Source of the DNA: Stercorarius parasiticus
Taxonomy: Eukaryota; Chordata; Aves; Charadriiformes; Stercorariidae
Reading direction: 5' to 3'
DNA length: 64,000 nt
Assembly (NCBI GenBank): GCA_013396915.1
Contig: VWZL01005134.1
Span: forward strand, 1-64,000
The translations under genes and the position numbers were made by a program. Shown here one piece after another: positions 48,650 through 59,947 of this stretch; position 1 is the stretch's first letter; each line of letters starts with the position of its first letter. The notes under the pieces are model-generated. The model ran no database searches, was not told the DNA's origin, and worked only from the letters and a program-made list of their open reading frames with translations.

Positions 48650-51280
48650 GATGTTTTAAAGAAGGATGTGGTTTATTTTCTTTGGATTTATTTGTTCATG
48701 CCCAAGAGCTAGTAAGTCTCAGTGATCAGGACAAGCACTTCCCAAGCCCCTAGCAATCCTCCTCCTCACTGTGCTGCATCGCATGCAGTCCCCTACAGAA
48801 CTAAATAAAGTACAAAGGTGTTGCAAAATACATGAAATGAGAATGGCAGGACCTTGTACTCCCAATGTCCTTATGCTTCAGCAAAAGGATTACACACTGC
48901 ACAGGAAAATGAGACAAAAATCTCCTCTAGCCTCAACACAGGAAGGAGATCCCTGCTGAGGGATCTGATGCTGCCATTGGCAAAAAGTATCAGCACCCAG
49001 TAAAACTGGTGTGAGTTTAGGGCATGCAAAAGAAAAGAAATGTAGGACTGGCCCTGAACATTCATGTAGAGCCCTTTGACAACAGTGGGAATCCCTTCCT
49101 GGGTTCAGCTGTTCCGGACCAGACTAGAAATATCAGCCAGGAAACAAAGCAAAGAGATGCTACTATTGCCCTTCATTTATTTAGCCTTATTGTAGTGTAA
49201 ACAGACAGGAAACCTGAGAAAGCAAAAGCTCAGAGCACACATTATGCTTTGGGGATGTTTACAAATTGCCAGCCCTTTATGAAAAGAATAAGCAGAAATT
49301 AAGAAAAAAAAAATCCCTTGAAGATATTTCCTGGTTCCTGCTTAAGCATATGAAGGAAGAAGGAAGAGTTACTCAATTTGGACAAGTTCCAGGTGCACAC
49401 TCTCACCTCCACATGGAGCTTTGCTTTTGGTAATGCTTGTATCTGTGTTTGCCATTCAAACGGACAGAGCCATGAACAGCAGCAGCAAGCCAAAAGAAAA
49501 GGTTGCCTAGTGCAGATGGTGGAAAACCAGGCTTGGCAGCTAGCGGGCTATGGACAGCCCTGAGTAGTGCATGTGAGGTGCAAAGGGAGGAGGAGCTTTC
49601 ACCAAGATGGCTTGGTGGCACAGGCCCTCAACCGGAGTTGATAAGAGCCATCTGTTTCTCTGTCTTTTGTCAGCTTTTGATGGAAAAAGAACAGCTCTTA
49701 CCCAAAATCTATTTGGGACTGGTCTGCAAAGTCAATTGCTCTTTACGAAAAGCTGTCATTCACTCAACAGCATGGCATTTATGAGAGGTTCCTGTTTCAA
49801 TATGCTTTCCTCATGCTTGTGGTGGTGTAAATCTGGGGACACATGAGGGCAGGAATTTCCAAGCAGATGGTTGCCAGGGGTTTCCCTTCAACATGCCACA
49901 AGATCTGCTAGGCCAGGTTGCATTAGCAACCACCAAGTCTAATATCTTGTCTGAGAAATCAGGCAATGCCTGCTTCTCAAGAGGCAAATTCAGAATGCGG
50001 CAGATGGTGCAGTGCTGGCTATGAGGGAGAAAAATTCCTTTCTCTTAAATAAATCAACTACCCTGTGTCCCAGACCTACTGTCATCAAACTCCATTTTCT
50101 CTTCTGCTTTGTGCCTCACATACACTTCCCCAGTCACATGATGGCTTTCCTTTCCAAATCTTGGGCAAACTCTATCTCATTGGAGCCCACACTCTTTCTA
50201 AAAGGATCTACCAGATCCCCTGCCCTTGGCCTTCCACACACTACAGGGCACAGCCCAACAGTCCATACCAAACTGCAGCCAGAAGCCAGGCATGTTCAGC
50301 CACCCTGGGGAGAAAGCAGGCAAGGGAATGGATACTCCTACTGTCTTAGAATTCGAACAGGATTTGAAATGTTGCAGGACCTGCCAAACAAGTGAATGTA
50401 GCCCTTCATGAAGGTGATGTGGAGCAAGTTGATTGGACTTGTGAATAGCACAGGGCTTTGCAGGAGACACAAATGCTTTGATGGCTTCTGCTGGGACTAT
50501 GTAAACATATCACACTTGATTTTCCAGACAAACCTAGGCACCTAAATGTCTATTGAAATCAATGACAGCTCTCCAAGTCCTGTCCCACTGGAATCATGTA
50601 ATTCAGCAATTTTTTTCAGCATTTCATTCCTATCCAGTTATATTCCTTCTGATTTATCTACATTAAAAACGTATGAAATGGGCCCAGAAAATACCCAATA
50701 CATGCAAAGTTGGGGTTAAGAATAGCCAAGGAAGAGGGAACAACTTGCATAAATACCTTCTGGAGGGGGATCCAGCAGCCACCACACTCCAGTTTCTCAT
50801 TCATGATGAGAAATGGCAATGCCTGTCCTGCTCATTCCTGGCCCTGGCAAAAAGCTAATACTAAGGGTCTGAAGGACTAAAAGGCAAGTACTGAGACTTG
50901 GCAGCCCCTTCTGCTCACAGATTTTCCCACTTTTCCTGGGGCTAGTGTGACATACCTGCCAGCTGGTGCAGCTGACTCTGACTGCCCTCTAGTGCAGGGA
51001 TCAAACTTGCTGAATAATTTAAAAGACACGGATAGCTTTCAATGGTGAGCCAGCTCTTGCTCAAGTACAGGAGGTCTAAGGCTGTCAAGGAGACTCCCGA
51101 GTTGTATTCCAGGTGGCACACTGGCCATGAATACGAGTCCACCAATCTGCTTTAAAAGTGCTGAGCAACCAATTACCCACTCTGCTGCCGCAGGCAGAAA
51201 TTCTCATTCAAACCACAGGTAAATCCGTAAAGTATCACCAAAACAAAAGCATCACATCATCATTTTACATTTTAGAAGTG
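48650..51280. other. Non-coding stretch 3' of the minus-strand gene
   Basis: No supported exon or named repeat. It would contain the 3' UTR of the gene ending at 51281. I found no clear AATAAA or ATTAAA on the minus strand in the first 600 or so bases after the stop. A phrase near 50530 ('aggcacctaaatgtctattgaaatcaatg') recalls old CR1-type repeats but is too short to call. Confidence 0.45.
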
Positions 51281-51410
51281 TCAGAAATGGGCTCTGTGGG
51301 TGATGTGTTTAAGAGAATACTTGGCTAGTTCAGTCTTTGTCTCACATGTCGGTAGTTGACTACTGAACCAATTCATGAACCTTCTCATCTTACAGGAGGT
51401 TTTAGAACTT
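51281..51410 (-). CDS. Exon C: terminal coding exon of the minus-strand gene
   Basis: The acceptor is tattttcttcttttatggaaaag|A. One base completes the codon left open by exon B, followed by 42 codons and a TGA. The peptide starts SSKTSCKMRRFMNWFSSQLP and ends KYSLKHITHRAHF. It is a basic C-terminal tail with no known motif. An alternative donor, ACAT|gtgaga, ends the exon at 51346, so it is possible that the gene continues downstream instead of stopping here. I favour the stop because no continuing exon was found nearby. Confidence 0.62.
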
Positions 51411-51661
51411 CTTTTCCATAAAAGAAGAAAATACAGTTTTGAACTACTGAAATCCATGAAAGCCAAAGAAAAATATCCTTCTGTGCAACAGTGGAATCAC
51501 TCAGGACAATTTTAAATAATTTTGATTTTTCTCATTGCTTCAGACTCCAGAGGTATTGTTAAGACAGAAAACAGAGCAACCTCATCATTAGATTCAGCAA
51601 CTACCTGCAATTAGATACAGCAAGATAAAATTACATTACTGGACAGAAAAGATCTACTTAC

Positions 51662-51803
51662 AGTGGTTCCAAATAGACATCTGAACTATTTATCTTCTTC
51701 TGTACAGCTGGTGTATTCCGGCTATGGTTTTTATCGTGAGATAAATGAATTTGAATGAGCTGGGTCAGAATGGCCACATTCTTGGGATCCATTTGATAGC
51801 TTC
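51662..51803 (-). CDS. Exon B of the minus-strand gene
   Basis: This 142-base exon has acceptor cctcttttcaacag|GA and a near-consensus donor CT|gtaagtag. Two bases complete the Gly codon begun in exon A. Then 46 codons follow, from SYQMDPKNVAILTQLIQIHL to NSSDVYLEP, and two bases remain for exon C. The first half is predicted helical (NVAILTQLIQIHL) and the second half is polar. The phase agrees on both sides and the other two frames contain stops. This is one of the most secure exons. Confidence 0.78.
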
Positions 51804-52623
51804 CTGTTGAAAAGAGGCATTATACGGAGATGAATTTAATAATGTGAAAGATTCAGAAGAATGGTAATGGACTACAGAGCCCTTTATCTTTCGAAGTCTT
51901 TTGTAGCAGATCAGTTCATGCAAGATCATCCAGCCCATGGTCCTTTCTCTATAAGAGGCCAAGCGCTGGGCAAAATACAAGAAATGGTGTAAATTTGTCC
52001 TGTAATCCATAATAGATAGAACTTATTTCAAAAGTATGGTGCTAATGAAGAACTGTTAGACAGCCAGTGGTAGTAAGCACCTTGGCTCTGTGACTGCATT
52101 TAACTCATACAAAAGTCCCTACCTGCCTTTAGCTCCCCAGTAGTTACAAATACGCATGCATACTTGCACAGATTGGCCAGCCTGCTGCCCCTCCACATAC
52201 CATTGGCTATATCCCTGTGAACCTTCTCACTCTTTGAAGATTTATCTAGCCTAAAAAAACTAATTATCTGCAAACATTACCGTCTCAAACCCATCATTCT
52301 TCCCAGCTCTTCTTATATATACAAATGGGACCTACCATGCTTTCACCTAACTAAAAATCAGCCAAAGGTACTGCGGCCAAAACTTATTTTGATTTCAACA
52401 GGCAATTAGAAGTCTGCAGAGCAAATTAACATCCTCATCTGGTTCCTGGTGGTGAGTTATCCATATAAAGCCACATTGCTACAACCTGCACACCATGACA
52501 CGGAGTCTAATTATGGTCAGAGCTTGAACACACTGGTAGAAATTGTTATGACTGCTGCACCTATTCTGTGACTAGTAAAAAGATTTACTTTCAAGGGCAC
52601 TTTTTAACCCGCAATAAATGCAC

Positions 52624-52797
52624 CTGAGCAGCTCCTTCTGGTCACCTGAGTAACTACTTCTTTTGAGAGTACTATGTGTACCAGTCTTGCTGGTGTATCT
52701 TTTGTGATGCCTCCACCAACTACAGTCAAATGATCAGGCTTCAGCAGCAGACCCAGGAAGAGAATCCCAGTTTTATAATTGTTTCTTGCTCTCAGCA
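52624..52797 (-). CDS. Exon A of the minus-strand gene, with LGLLLKPDHLTVVGG
   Basis: This exon is 174 bases long. The donor is GCTCAG|gtgcat and the acceptor gatgtgtag|TG, the latter with a weak pyrimidine tract. It reads two completing bases, 57 codons and one base over. The peptide begins LRARNNYKTGILFLGLLLKP, contains HLTVVGGGITKD, and ends VTRRSCS. The alternation of hydrophobic strands and the paired glycines suggest a beta-rich domain. The segment LGLLLKPDHLTVVGG resembles part of the OB fold of RMI1; that is a visual similarity only. Joining to exon B through Gly is phase-correct. A competing donor 27 bases earlier (ACTCAG|gtgacc) would leave phase 0 and not fit exon B. Confidence 0.74.
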
Positions 52798-53039
52798 CTA
52801 CACATCCAGATTTTCAAGTTAACAGCTGCAACACTTGCACACAGATAGTGTAACTTCCCAGTAATAAAGACATGCTGACTTCTCAGTGCTAGTTCCTACT
52901 GGCTGAAAAGAGCTGGGGACACAGGGACAGACACTCACAGCGTGGATGTGAATGTTTACCACTGGGGCAGCAAACTGACTGACAGCAGACAAATAAGGTG
53001 AATTCTTTTAGCAGTTCTTTCTTAAAACGAATCTCTTAC

Positions 53040-53063
53040 CAAGCTCAAGAGGCCTGGTTAAAC
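53040..53063 (-). CDS. Exon D: 24-nt micro-exon of the minus-strand gene
   Basis: It has a good acceptor (ccttctctctgattctgcaaag|GT) and donor (CTTG|gtaagag) only 24 bases apart. Two bases complete a Cys codon from exon E, then LTRPLEL, then one base opens the Val codon completed by exon A. The phase fits both neighbours, which is the main support. Micro-exons of this size are uncommon, so E could instead splice directly to A, since the phase would also fit without it. Confidence 0.5.
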
Positions 53064-53175
53064 CTTTGCAGAATCAGAGAGAAGGATCTTCAACTAACAC
53101 TGCCATTTTCCAGCTTAATTGTCTTGTTTCCTCAGTTCCTTTGGGAGGAGTGTCAGTGTGCAAAGTGATACATAC

Positions 53176-53245
53176 AAGCATACTTGCTCTTCCTCTCTCT
53201 TCCAGAGGTATTCTTAATAAATACCTGCTGCTGCTGCCACTGCTC
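53176..53245 (-). CDS. Exon E of the minus-strand gene
   Basis: The acceptor is gatctctctttctcaatagcag|GAG and the donor GCTT|gtatgtatc. Seventy bases give 23 codons in phase 0 plus one base. The peptide is EQWQQQQVFIKNTSGRERKS followed by KYA, a Gln run and then a basic stretch. The run comes from a CAG repeat (four consecutive CAG), which may vary in length. Confidence 0.68.
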
Positions 53246-55121
53246 CTGCTATTGAGAAAGAGAGATCATTTCAGACCTATTGGGCTTTTTGTCCCTATAT
53301 ATGCAGTCACATAACAGCATAACAAATGAGCAGTTGTGTAACAATTCGGTGTATTTGCCAACAGCTGGAGGAGGAAGATCATCTGAAAGGACAAACCACC
53401 AAAAATGCCACCTCCCTGAGAAAAAAAGAGAGGTCCCACTGTAAATGGGCTTGAAACAGGCCAACTTGTACATCTGAGAGAACAGTCTTAAGTGTAACAC
53501 GGACCAGAGCTGTAAAGTTTCTCTTAAGCCCTCCTCCAACATTGCATTTCAACTCTATTCTGCAGGGACACTTTCTAAGAAGTATGCATAAATTTCACGC
53601 CAAAATATGGCTCTATCTAGCTTCAAATCAGAGTCATGGGAAAGACTCACATTGGCTTCAGTAAAGTTAGCTCAAGCCCTCCATCTAACCTAACCTACCT
53701 CTGATAGTTATGTGTGTCCCTAAATGGCCCAGATGTCCCACACTGATAGCACATGAACAGTATATCATACTGATCATAGTATGGAGCAATACTTGACTGT
53801 TATTAAACTACCCGGAGCTAATAACTAGGAATGCAGAGATAAGCACAGCACATGGTACTTTCACATGGGTCTAAGGGAGCTTCGTGAGCTAGTAGGTCCT
53901 GTCCCCACTCTATGCCCTGTTGAAAATTCCAGCCTGTGGATCCCAGTCTGATCTCCTTTACTCTCAGGACTAGGCATTGCTCTTCTGAAGTCAGTGCAGT
54001 GCTATTATTGCACAAGCATAGGAATAAGTTAATATTATCTATTTTCTCATTTGCGTGCTCTTACACAGCAGCAAATAAAAGCTTGAAGTAGCTTATACTT
54101 AGTGAAAAGGGAGCAAGCTGGCCAGGGTCAGAGCATGCACACAGGCTGGTACTCCTGCTAGCAAATGAGCTCCTTCCCTAGCTACCCTGCAATAACACCT
54201 GCTTGTATCTAGAGACAAGCAAGGGAACAGTCTACTAACATTACAATTTCAGAACAATAAAAGTAAATATAACATGACACAACTGCTTTTCAATTACAAT
54301 TACTGTTTCATAGCATTGTGCAAGATAAATGATCCCTCTCCACCCTCCCACTTACCTGATATAATATTTGTTAAGATTAAGATTCAGATTTAGTAAATCA
54401 GACAATCTTAAATGCAGTTTTCCACAGCGATATTAACCCCACCCAACAGGGCTAGTCAGACAGCAGGATGTGACAGACTACAAATCTGGCAAATAATTTA
54501 ACACTGTACTGTTATTTTGCCTTTCACTTTAGGAGTACACTCACATTTATGCCAATGGGAATACAAAAGCAGAACTCAAAGGAGAATTCGATAATGTAAC
54601 TGTTTTTAAAAAATTTCCTTATACCACTGATTAACTTATAATTATTCTTTACAAGCCCAGTTCCATGCAGGTAGTATCCCATCAACCAATACCTTCCATC
54701 AAATGTATCTACGTTTAGGTACTTAGTACATAATTGCTTTCAGTAGGCTCTAGCAGTTTTTACTCCCCCATGTTTTAATTACTTAGCCATCACCAGGATT
54801 TTTAATATAGAACATTGTGATTTTAAAGATGTCTCAGTCACGTTGTAGTTACATTGCAAGCATGCTGTGATGTTGAACAGCATAGTCACAAACTTTCCCC
54901 ACTCCTCTGCTGGGCTAGGAACAATGCTACTGAAATCCGTGCTACATTATTGCCCTGAAACTGTCCTGGAGTTCCACGTCCTCCAATCTCTTGTAACTAA
55001 AAATGGAGCTCTCAGCTCACCCCCAAGAGGTCGCTAATTAAAATAAGTATTTTTAGACTCTAGGTATAGATAGATACACTGCAAGTGATACTATAAATAT
55101 TTTGTGCGTTTATTTTCTTAC

Positions 55122-55194
55122 ACATTTAGTCTCCAGAAAAAGGACAGAAATTTTACCTTCAATGTAATGACAGCCCAACTTATGAAAATATATA
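55122..55194 (-). CDS. Exon F of the minus-strand gene
   Basis: The acceptor is among the best in the window (ttctttcctctgttttatatccag|T) and the donor is TGT|gtaaga. One base completes a Ser codon from exon H, and 24 codons follow: IYFHKLGCHYIEGKISVLFL then ETKC, ending in phase 0. The text suggests two beta strands. An internal donor (GAAG|gtaaaa) would shorten the exon but would leave phase 1, which does not fit exon E. Confidence 0.7.
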
Positions 55195-55894
55195 CTGGAT
55201 ATAAAACAGAGGAAAGAATAAATTAGAAGGCATTCAATGACTTCAGTGGTTAGCCTTTCAACTACATTAGTGGGTGATGGCAGAAACAAACAACTGCAAA
55301 GCAGCAACTGAGTGGCTAAATTTACTTCATCACCGGCTCTGACTACATTTTAAAGATAAGTTTATTTTCCCATTTTTTGCCTTCCCTTTTTATCTTCCTT
55401 CCCAACAAAGAAAGCATTCTTTGCTATCTCAGCTATGGCTAAGAGAGAGGCTTCCGGGAAGAGGAGACGAGGATATCTGCAATTTCATCATGCTCCTCAA
55501 AGCTTAATGTGAGAAACATATCCATAACTCCAATGCTTTTGAGTTTCCTACAGCAGACCAGGTGGACAGAGACATCAGGTGGAATTTCCTGCCCCCTCAT
55601 GGGTCTGTGCAACACTTTCTCACCACCTCTTCACCATGTCCTGATGCCGTACATCCCATGTGCAAGGCAAAGAAGGCACACCTGAGTCACCTTCTGGCTT
55701 GGGAAGGAACCTGAAAGGACTACAGAATGCTACAGAAATTGCTAAAATGCTGGGAATCAATGGAAGGGGAAAATCACACTACTTCATCATTTCTAAGACT
55801 CATCGTTTTTAATATGGCATATGGAAAAAATGGTTTGTTCAATACATTGTTCAATACATTGCTTAGATTAATGGCTTACACAGCTGTATTGTAC

Positions 55895-55938
55895 CTAGGC
55901 ATTTTCCTGATGCTGACGCATCCACTTTCATAAGACAT
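55895..55938 (-). CDS. Exon H of the minus-strand gene
   Basis: The acceptor is ctgtagcctttctctttgag|ATG and the donor CCTAG|gtacaa. The 44 bases give 14 codons in phase 0 (MSYESGCVSIRKMP) and two bases completed by exon F. The phase agrees with G before it and F after it. Its first codon is ATG, so it could also be an alternative start, although the reading frame continues upstream into exon G. Confidence 0.63.
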
Positions 55939-56629
55939 CTCAAAGAGAAAGGCTACAGCTATTAAAAGCATTTTACACTGAGAGACTGAGATTACATGAC
56001 AGCTAAGAATGGAATGCACGTCTTTGAATCCTGGACTAATGCTTAAATTGTATCTTCCTTGCCTTTTCATCTATAATTTTGATTGTTAAGTATCCACTGT
56101 GACACAGAGTAGCATTAAGAAATGCATTAAGATTTAGATATGTGTATTTCTGCTGTTCTACTCTCCTAAATTCCTCAAACATCAGAATAAGCTTAAGTAA
56201 GAAAGGGCCACTGAATAGGTAATTTTAATGCAAGTTTTTTGACACTGAAACTCATTTTCTGCAATGGACCTTGTTTTTATGCACTGCACAAAATGAGGTT
56301 TTGTATCCAATGCTGCACAAGGGCTGACCTGCTCTCTAAAGAAGGAAGATGCAGTAAAGAGATCTAAAGAAGAAAATAAGTTGAAATGCACATTAATCAA
56401 TTGGGAAGCCCTTGGTAGCCATTCTAAGCTGTAGTAAATGTATTTTGCTTCACTGTAGTTTTGCAGAGGACAGGTGCTTTTATAGGGATGAATGCATAAA
56501 TATTTCAGATGATGAGCTGCTTATTTTGTGGACTTCAGTTTTCCTAGTGCAAGCAAGAGAGCTGCTCTTAACCTTAACAATTATAGCAGCTGTCTGTCAT
56601 TCAGAAAACTGTAAGCCCTTGACAGGAGC

Positions 56630-56715
56630 AGGTCTCGTCTCATTACAGGGAAGAAACTGAGGCACAGATGCTACAGTCAAACACAGCAATTCTCTGTGAG
56701 AGAGTTAAGCTATAT
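56630..56715 (-). repeat. MIR-like SINE fossil, minus orientation
   Basis: The text 'cattacagggaagaaactgaggcacagatgctacagtcaaacacagca ... gagttaag' follows the reverse complement of the MIR 3' core ('cattttacagatgaggaaactgaggcacagag'). It is diverged, lies in the intron between exons H and G, and is close to the CR1 that follows. Confidence 0.5.
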
Positions 56716-56940
56716 TTCTTTTCCCGCATGTAGGTTACTCAGCTACACAGATCTTTGTTGTTCAATATAAAGCTAGAATAATGTACAGTTATTGGCTTCC
56801 GCACTCAGACTAATACATAACATCCTTTTAAGTTACACAGGCTAGAGGAGAGATCTGGATAAATTTAGTAGCATTGCTGTAAACTGGTTGCAACCTCGCT
56901 AAAGTAATACAGGTTTAAGAGAGATGAAATTTAGTGACTA

Positions 56941-57668
56941 TACAGGTGGGGCGGAGAATGGCTTGAGAGCAGCCCTGAGGAGAAGGACTTGGCGGTGATG
57001 GTGGATGAGAAACTCAACATGACCCAGCAATGTGTGCTCGCAGCCCAGAAAGCCAACTGCATCCTGGGCTGCATCAAAAGAAGCATGGCCAGCAGGTCGA
57101 GGGAGGTGATTCTGCCCCTCTACTCTGCTCTGGTGAGACCCCACCTGGAGTACTGCCTCCAGCTCTGGCGTCCTCAACACAAGAAGGACACGGACCTGTT
57201 GGAATGGGTCCAGCGGAGGGCCACGAAGACGATGAGAGGGCTGGAGCACCTCTGCTATGAGGACAGGCTGAGAGAGTTGGGGTTGTTCAGCCTGGAGAAG
57301 ACAAGGCTCCGGGGAGACCTTATAGCGGCCTTCCGGTACCTAAAGGGGGCCTACAGGAAAGATGGGGAGGGACTCTTTATCAGGGAGTGTAATGATAGGA
57401 CACGGGGTAATGGCCTCAAACTGAAAGAGGGTAGATTTAGATTGGATATCAGGAAGAAATTCTTTACTGTGAAGGTGGTGAGGCACTGAAACGAACAGGT
57501 TGCCCAGGGAAGTTGTCAATGCCTCTTCCCTGGAAGTGTTCAAGGCCAGGCTGGATGGGGCTTTGAGCAGCCTGGTCTAGTGGGAGGTGTCCCTGCCCAG
57601 GGCAGGGCGGTTGGAACTAGGTGATCTTTAAGGTCCCTTCCAACCCAAACAATCCCATGATTCTGTGA
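56941..57668 (+). mobile_element. CR1 LINE 3' fragment, plus orientation, intronic
   Basis: A 5'-truncated CR1 of about 730 bp, relatively young. From 56989 it keeps 166 uninterrupted codons of the ORF2 C-terminus, with landmarks [40 protein letters not shown] and [19 protein letters not shown]. The frame is closed at 57487-57489 by TGA where CR1 proteins normally have Trp after RH (VVRH-stop). Similar sequence continues past the stop, so this is a point nonsense change and not the natural end. The 3' end carries the typical 'ggtcccttccaacccaaacaatcccatgattctgtga' terminus. It lies antisense in the G-H intron of the minus-strand gene. The reverse-transcriptase catalytic part is absent. Confidence 0.95.
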
Positions 57669-58730
57669 CTATTATTTAGTGAGTTTACGTATTTGCGGGT
57701 TTTATGAAAGGTGAGGAAACATCATGGAGAAGCAATACTGAAACTCTTTGTTAACCAGACAAGGAAACTGACTGTCAGGCAGTCAAAGCTTCCCTTTCAG
57801 AATACCAGCAACTGCACCAGCTGAATTATCTATTTGGAGACCTCTACCCATTCTACTCATAAAGCGGGATTCAGTCACTCAGCCAGTCACTCATCTGAAT
57901 TTTTTTCCCCTCTTCCTTCGGGGACACTATTCTTTTTCAGGGCAGCTAACTCTGTAACATCTATTTGTAGGAGATGTCCTCCCCTGCACCCCTAGATGAT
58001 GGCACGTGGAAGTCCCTTGCTGTCATTGCTGCCTAGAATAATGTTTTCTGAATTATATTTGGAATGAGGAAAATGAAGTCAATACCGGCTAAACTAGGAA
58101 TCTGCTGAAACTCCACTATCAGCTTATACGCTACTGAAGCGGAGCCCAAGTCCACGTCCCCGTGGCAAGTGCCTAACAGATATGTATCTACAGAAAGGCA
58201 TATACCTCTAGAAACTCACCCCATCTATCCCCAGAAAAGTTGTTTCAGTTCAGAAGATGTCAGAAAATCCAGAATCAGCTCATGGTCACATGAGAAGCCA
58301 GGGAACTTGAGCAAAAGTGCTAAGAAGTTTATCTGGGTAACTTTCAACCTAACAAAATCCACTTCCATGTGAATTATCAAAGTTACTATATATCAAGTTG
58401 CCAATAACAAATTCCACAGCTGTGGCTGCTGAGAAGCTGGAAAAATTGGTAAATAATCCCTCCTTCAGGCCAGTTTCCTCCAGCCCCTTAGTGCTAGCAG
58501 CTGTAGCAGAAGCCAGGAGAAGGGATAGAATCAGTTTACTCGAGTCTCAAGTCTAGTCTTAGTCAAGGATATAAACTTCATCTCCTAATGACTATAATGC
58601 AGCCTTTTGGAGCTCTCTGGTAGGATCCACATATTCTGCTTAAGTTGTTTCAAGCCATGGTTTCCTACAGGCATAACTATTCCAGTTGAGAGTATGTTTT
58701 CTTTTTTTCTTCTTTTTTTTTTTCACATAC

Positions 58731-58950
58731 AGTAATGGTTGTATTGGCATCATACACCTTTATACAAATATACTGTTCATTCACAGTAAAGGAGAGATCA
58801 CAGAGCTTTAACTCCATCAGGATATTTAAAGCCCCTGCAATTTCTCTCTGTAGACAAACCTCATAATTTCCAAGACTTGGAGATTCATCTATCACAGTTC
58901 TTAAGATTTGGCTTGTCACAGTTTTGGACAGTTTCCCAAAACACGCCGTC
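58731..58950 (-). CDS. Exon G: largest exon of the minus-strand gene
   Basis: This 220-base exon has acceptor cagtatttcag|G and donor ATTACT|gtatgtg. One base completes a codon from upstream, and 73 codons follow, ending in phase 0. The peptide begins TACFGKLSKTVTSQILRTVI, contains an amphipathic helical stretch (QREIAGALNILMELKLC) and ends with a likely beta hairpin (FTVNEQYICIKVYDANTTIT). Its composition and length of open frame are clearly protein-like. Upstream in this frame a TGA lies just before the acceptor, consistent with an exon boundary. I do not recognise the family. Confidence 0.75.
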
Positions 58951-59735
58951 CTGAAATACTGTCACAATATGCAGGATTCTTCCCTGCAGTCCCACTTCAT
59001 AAAAACAGGCAGAAGTTACACCCAGGAGCCACCAGCCTTCACAGTCCACAGCCTTTTGTTTCTCTTCCACAAAGCTGACATTGAAATGTACTTGCTGCAG
59101 TTATTCTCTCTCTGCTTTTGCACTGAAGAGCTTGCTCTGCTCTGCCTGCCTGACGTTCCTGAGTCATTATCTGTGTCTCAGTAGCCATCTCTGAGTGTCT
59201 CATGTGCAAGTTAAATGACAGAAATAAAAAGCTCCACTTTTAATAACAGATCTTAGCAAAAAAGATCCAAAACTGCCCTGCAATGACCTTCTTACAGACT
59301 TGTGTTTTCTCTGTTGTGAGAAGCTGGAACACACTGCATCAGGTTTCAAAGACCTGACTGCCTGTGGAGGATGCTAATCTCCTCTCAGCAGAGAGAGAAT
59401 TATCAATTATTTTGGAACAGACAATCAGTGAATCCAGTCCTAATGGCTCAAAACTGCTCCCATGTGCTTTGATCCTTTAACCCTGGCCCTAGCAATGGCA
59501 CTTCTGCTGCCTCCGTCTGCTGAGGAGTCCTTTCCACAGCCTTGAGGAGGAGCTCAGCTAGGATAAATGCTGAAAGCAGGTGGGCAGTAAATGGGTTGGG
59601 ATGAGCTCTGAAGCATCTGCTCCTGCCAGCTCTTCGGTAGCCATGAGGGAGATGCGTGAGCCACAGCCACCTCCCTCCACAGCAGCCAGAGCAACAGTTA
59701 CTGCCACATTCCTTCACTTTTCTCCTGGGACTCAC

Positions 59736-59767
59736 CTCATCAATCTTCCCTGCCCTATTGCTACAAG
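59736..59767 (-). CDS. Exon I: candidate 32-nt exon of the minus-strand gene
   Basis: It has a strong donor (GAG|gtgagtcc) and a good acceptor (gtggtcctagctgtcag|CTT). Ten codons (LVAIGQGRLM) and two bases remain, and the two bases fit the one-base start of exon G. It is small, so chance is a real alternative. If it is not an exon, G would need another partner ending in phase 2. Confidence 0.45.
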
Positions 59768-59931
59768 CTGACAGCTAGGACCACACGGAAAACTTGAAGC
59801 TGAGCAATTCCAAAGATGGGCAAAAACCTCTGTGCATCTCCCCAGAAGGTTATAGAAAAAGTTTAGGAATCAAAAAAATAACTTCTCTTCTTGACTACTG
59901 GTATAAATCTGACAACATTTCTATTGTCTCT

Positions 59932-59947
59932 CTTTTTTTTTTTTTTT
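59932..59947 (+). repeat. Poly(T) run
   Basis: An uninterrupted run of about 16 T follows a short CT stretch. It may be a simple homopolymer or the reversed poly(A) tail of a lost insertion; no flanking element is recognisable. Confidence 0.8.

Noticed and set aside
48434..48712. 92-codon Lys/Glu/Gly-repeat ORF
   Set aside because: It is the translation of the purine microsatellite, with no evidence of a gene.
51859..52010. Minus-strand ORF with good acceptor (cttgtattttgcccag) and protein-like text (ERTMGWMILHELICYKRLRK)
   Set aside because: No donor in the right phase before exon B. Exons A and B already join cleanly through a Gly codon.
53249..53430. Minus-strand ORF with a superb acceptor (ctctttttttctcag) and peptide DDLPPPAVGKYTELLHNC
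   Set aside because: No acceptable donor follows the acceptor. Exons F and E are phase-compatible without it. Probably intronic.
54356..54405. Minus-strand frame ending at a perfect donor (CAG|gtaagt)
   Set aside because: The donor is ideal, but the acceptor lacks a pyrimidine tract. The exon would end with two bases over, which does not fit exon E, whereas exon F joins E directly in phase.
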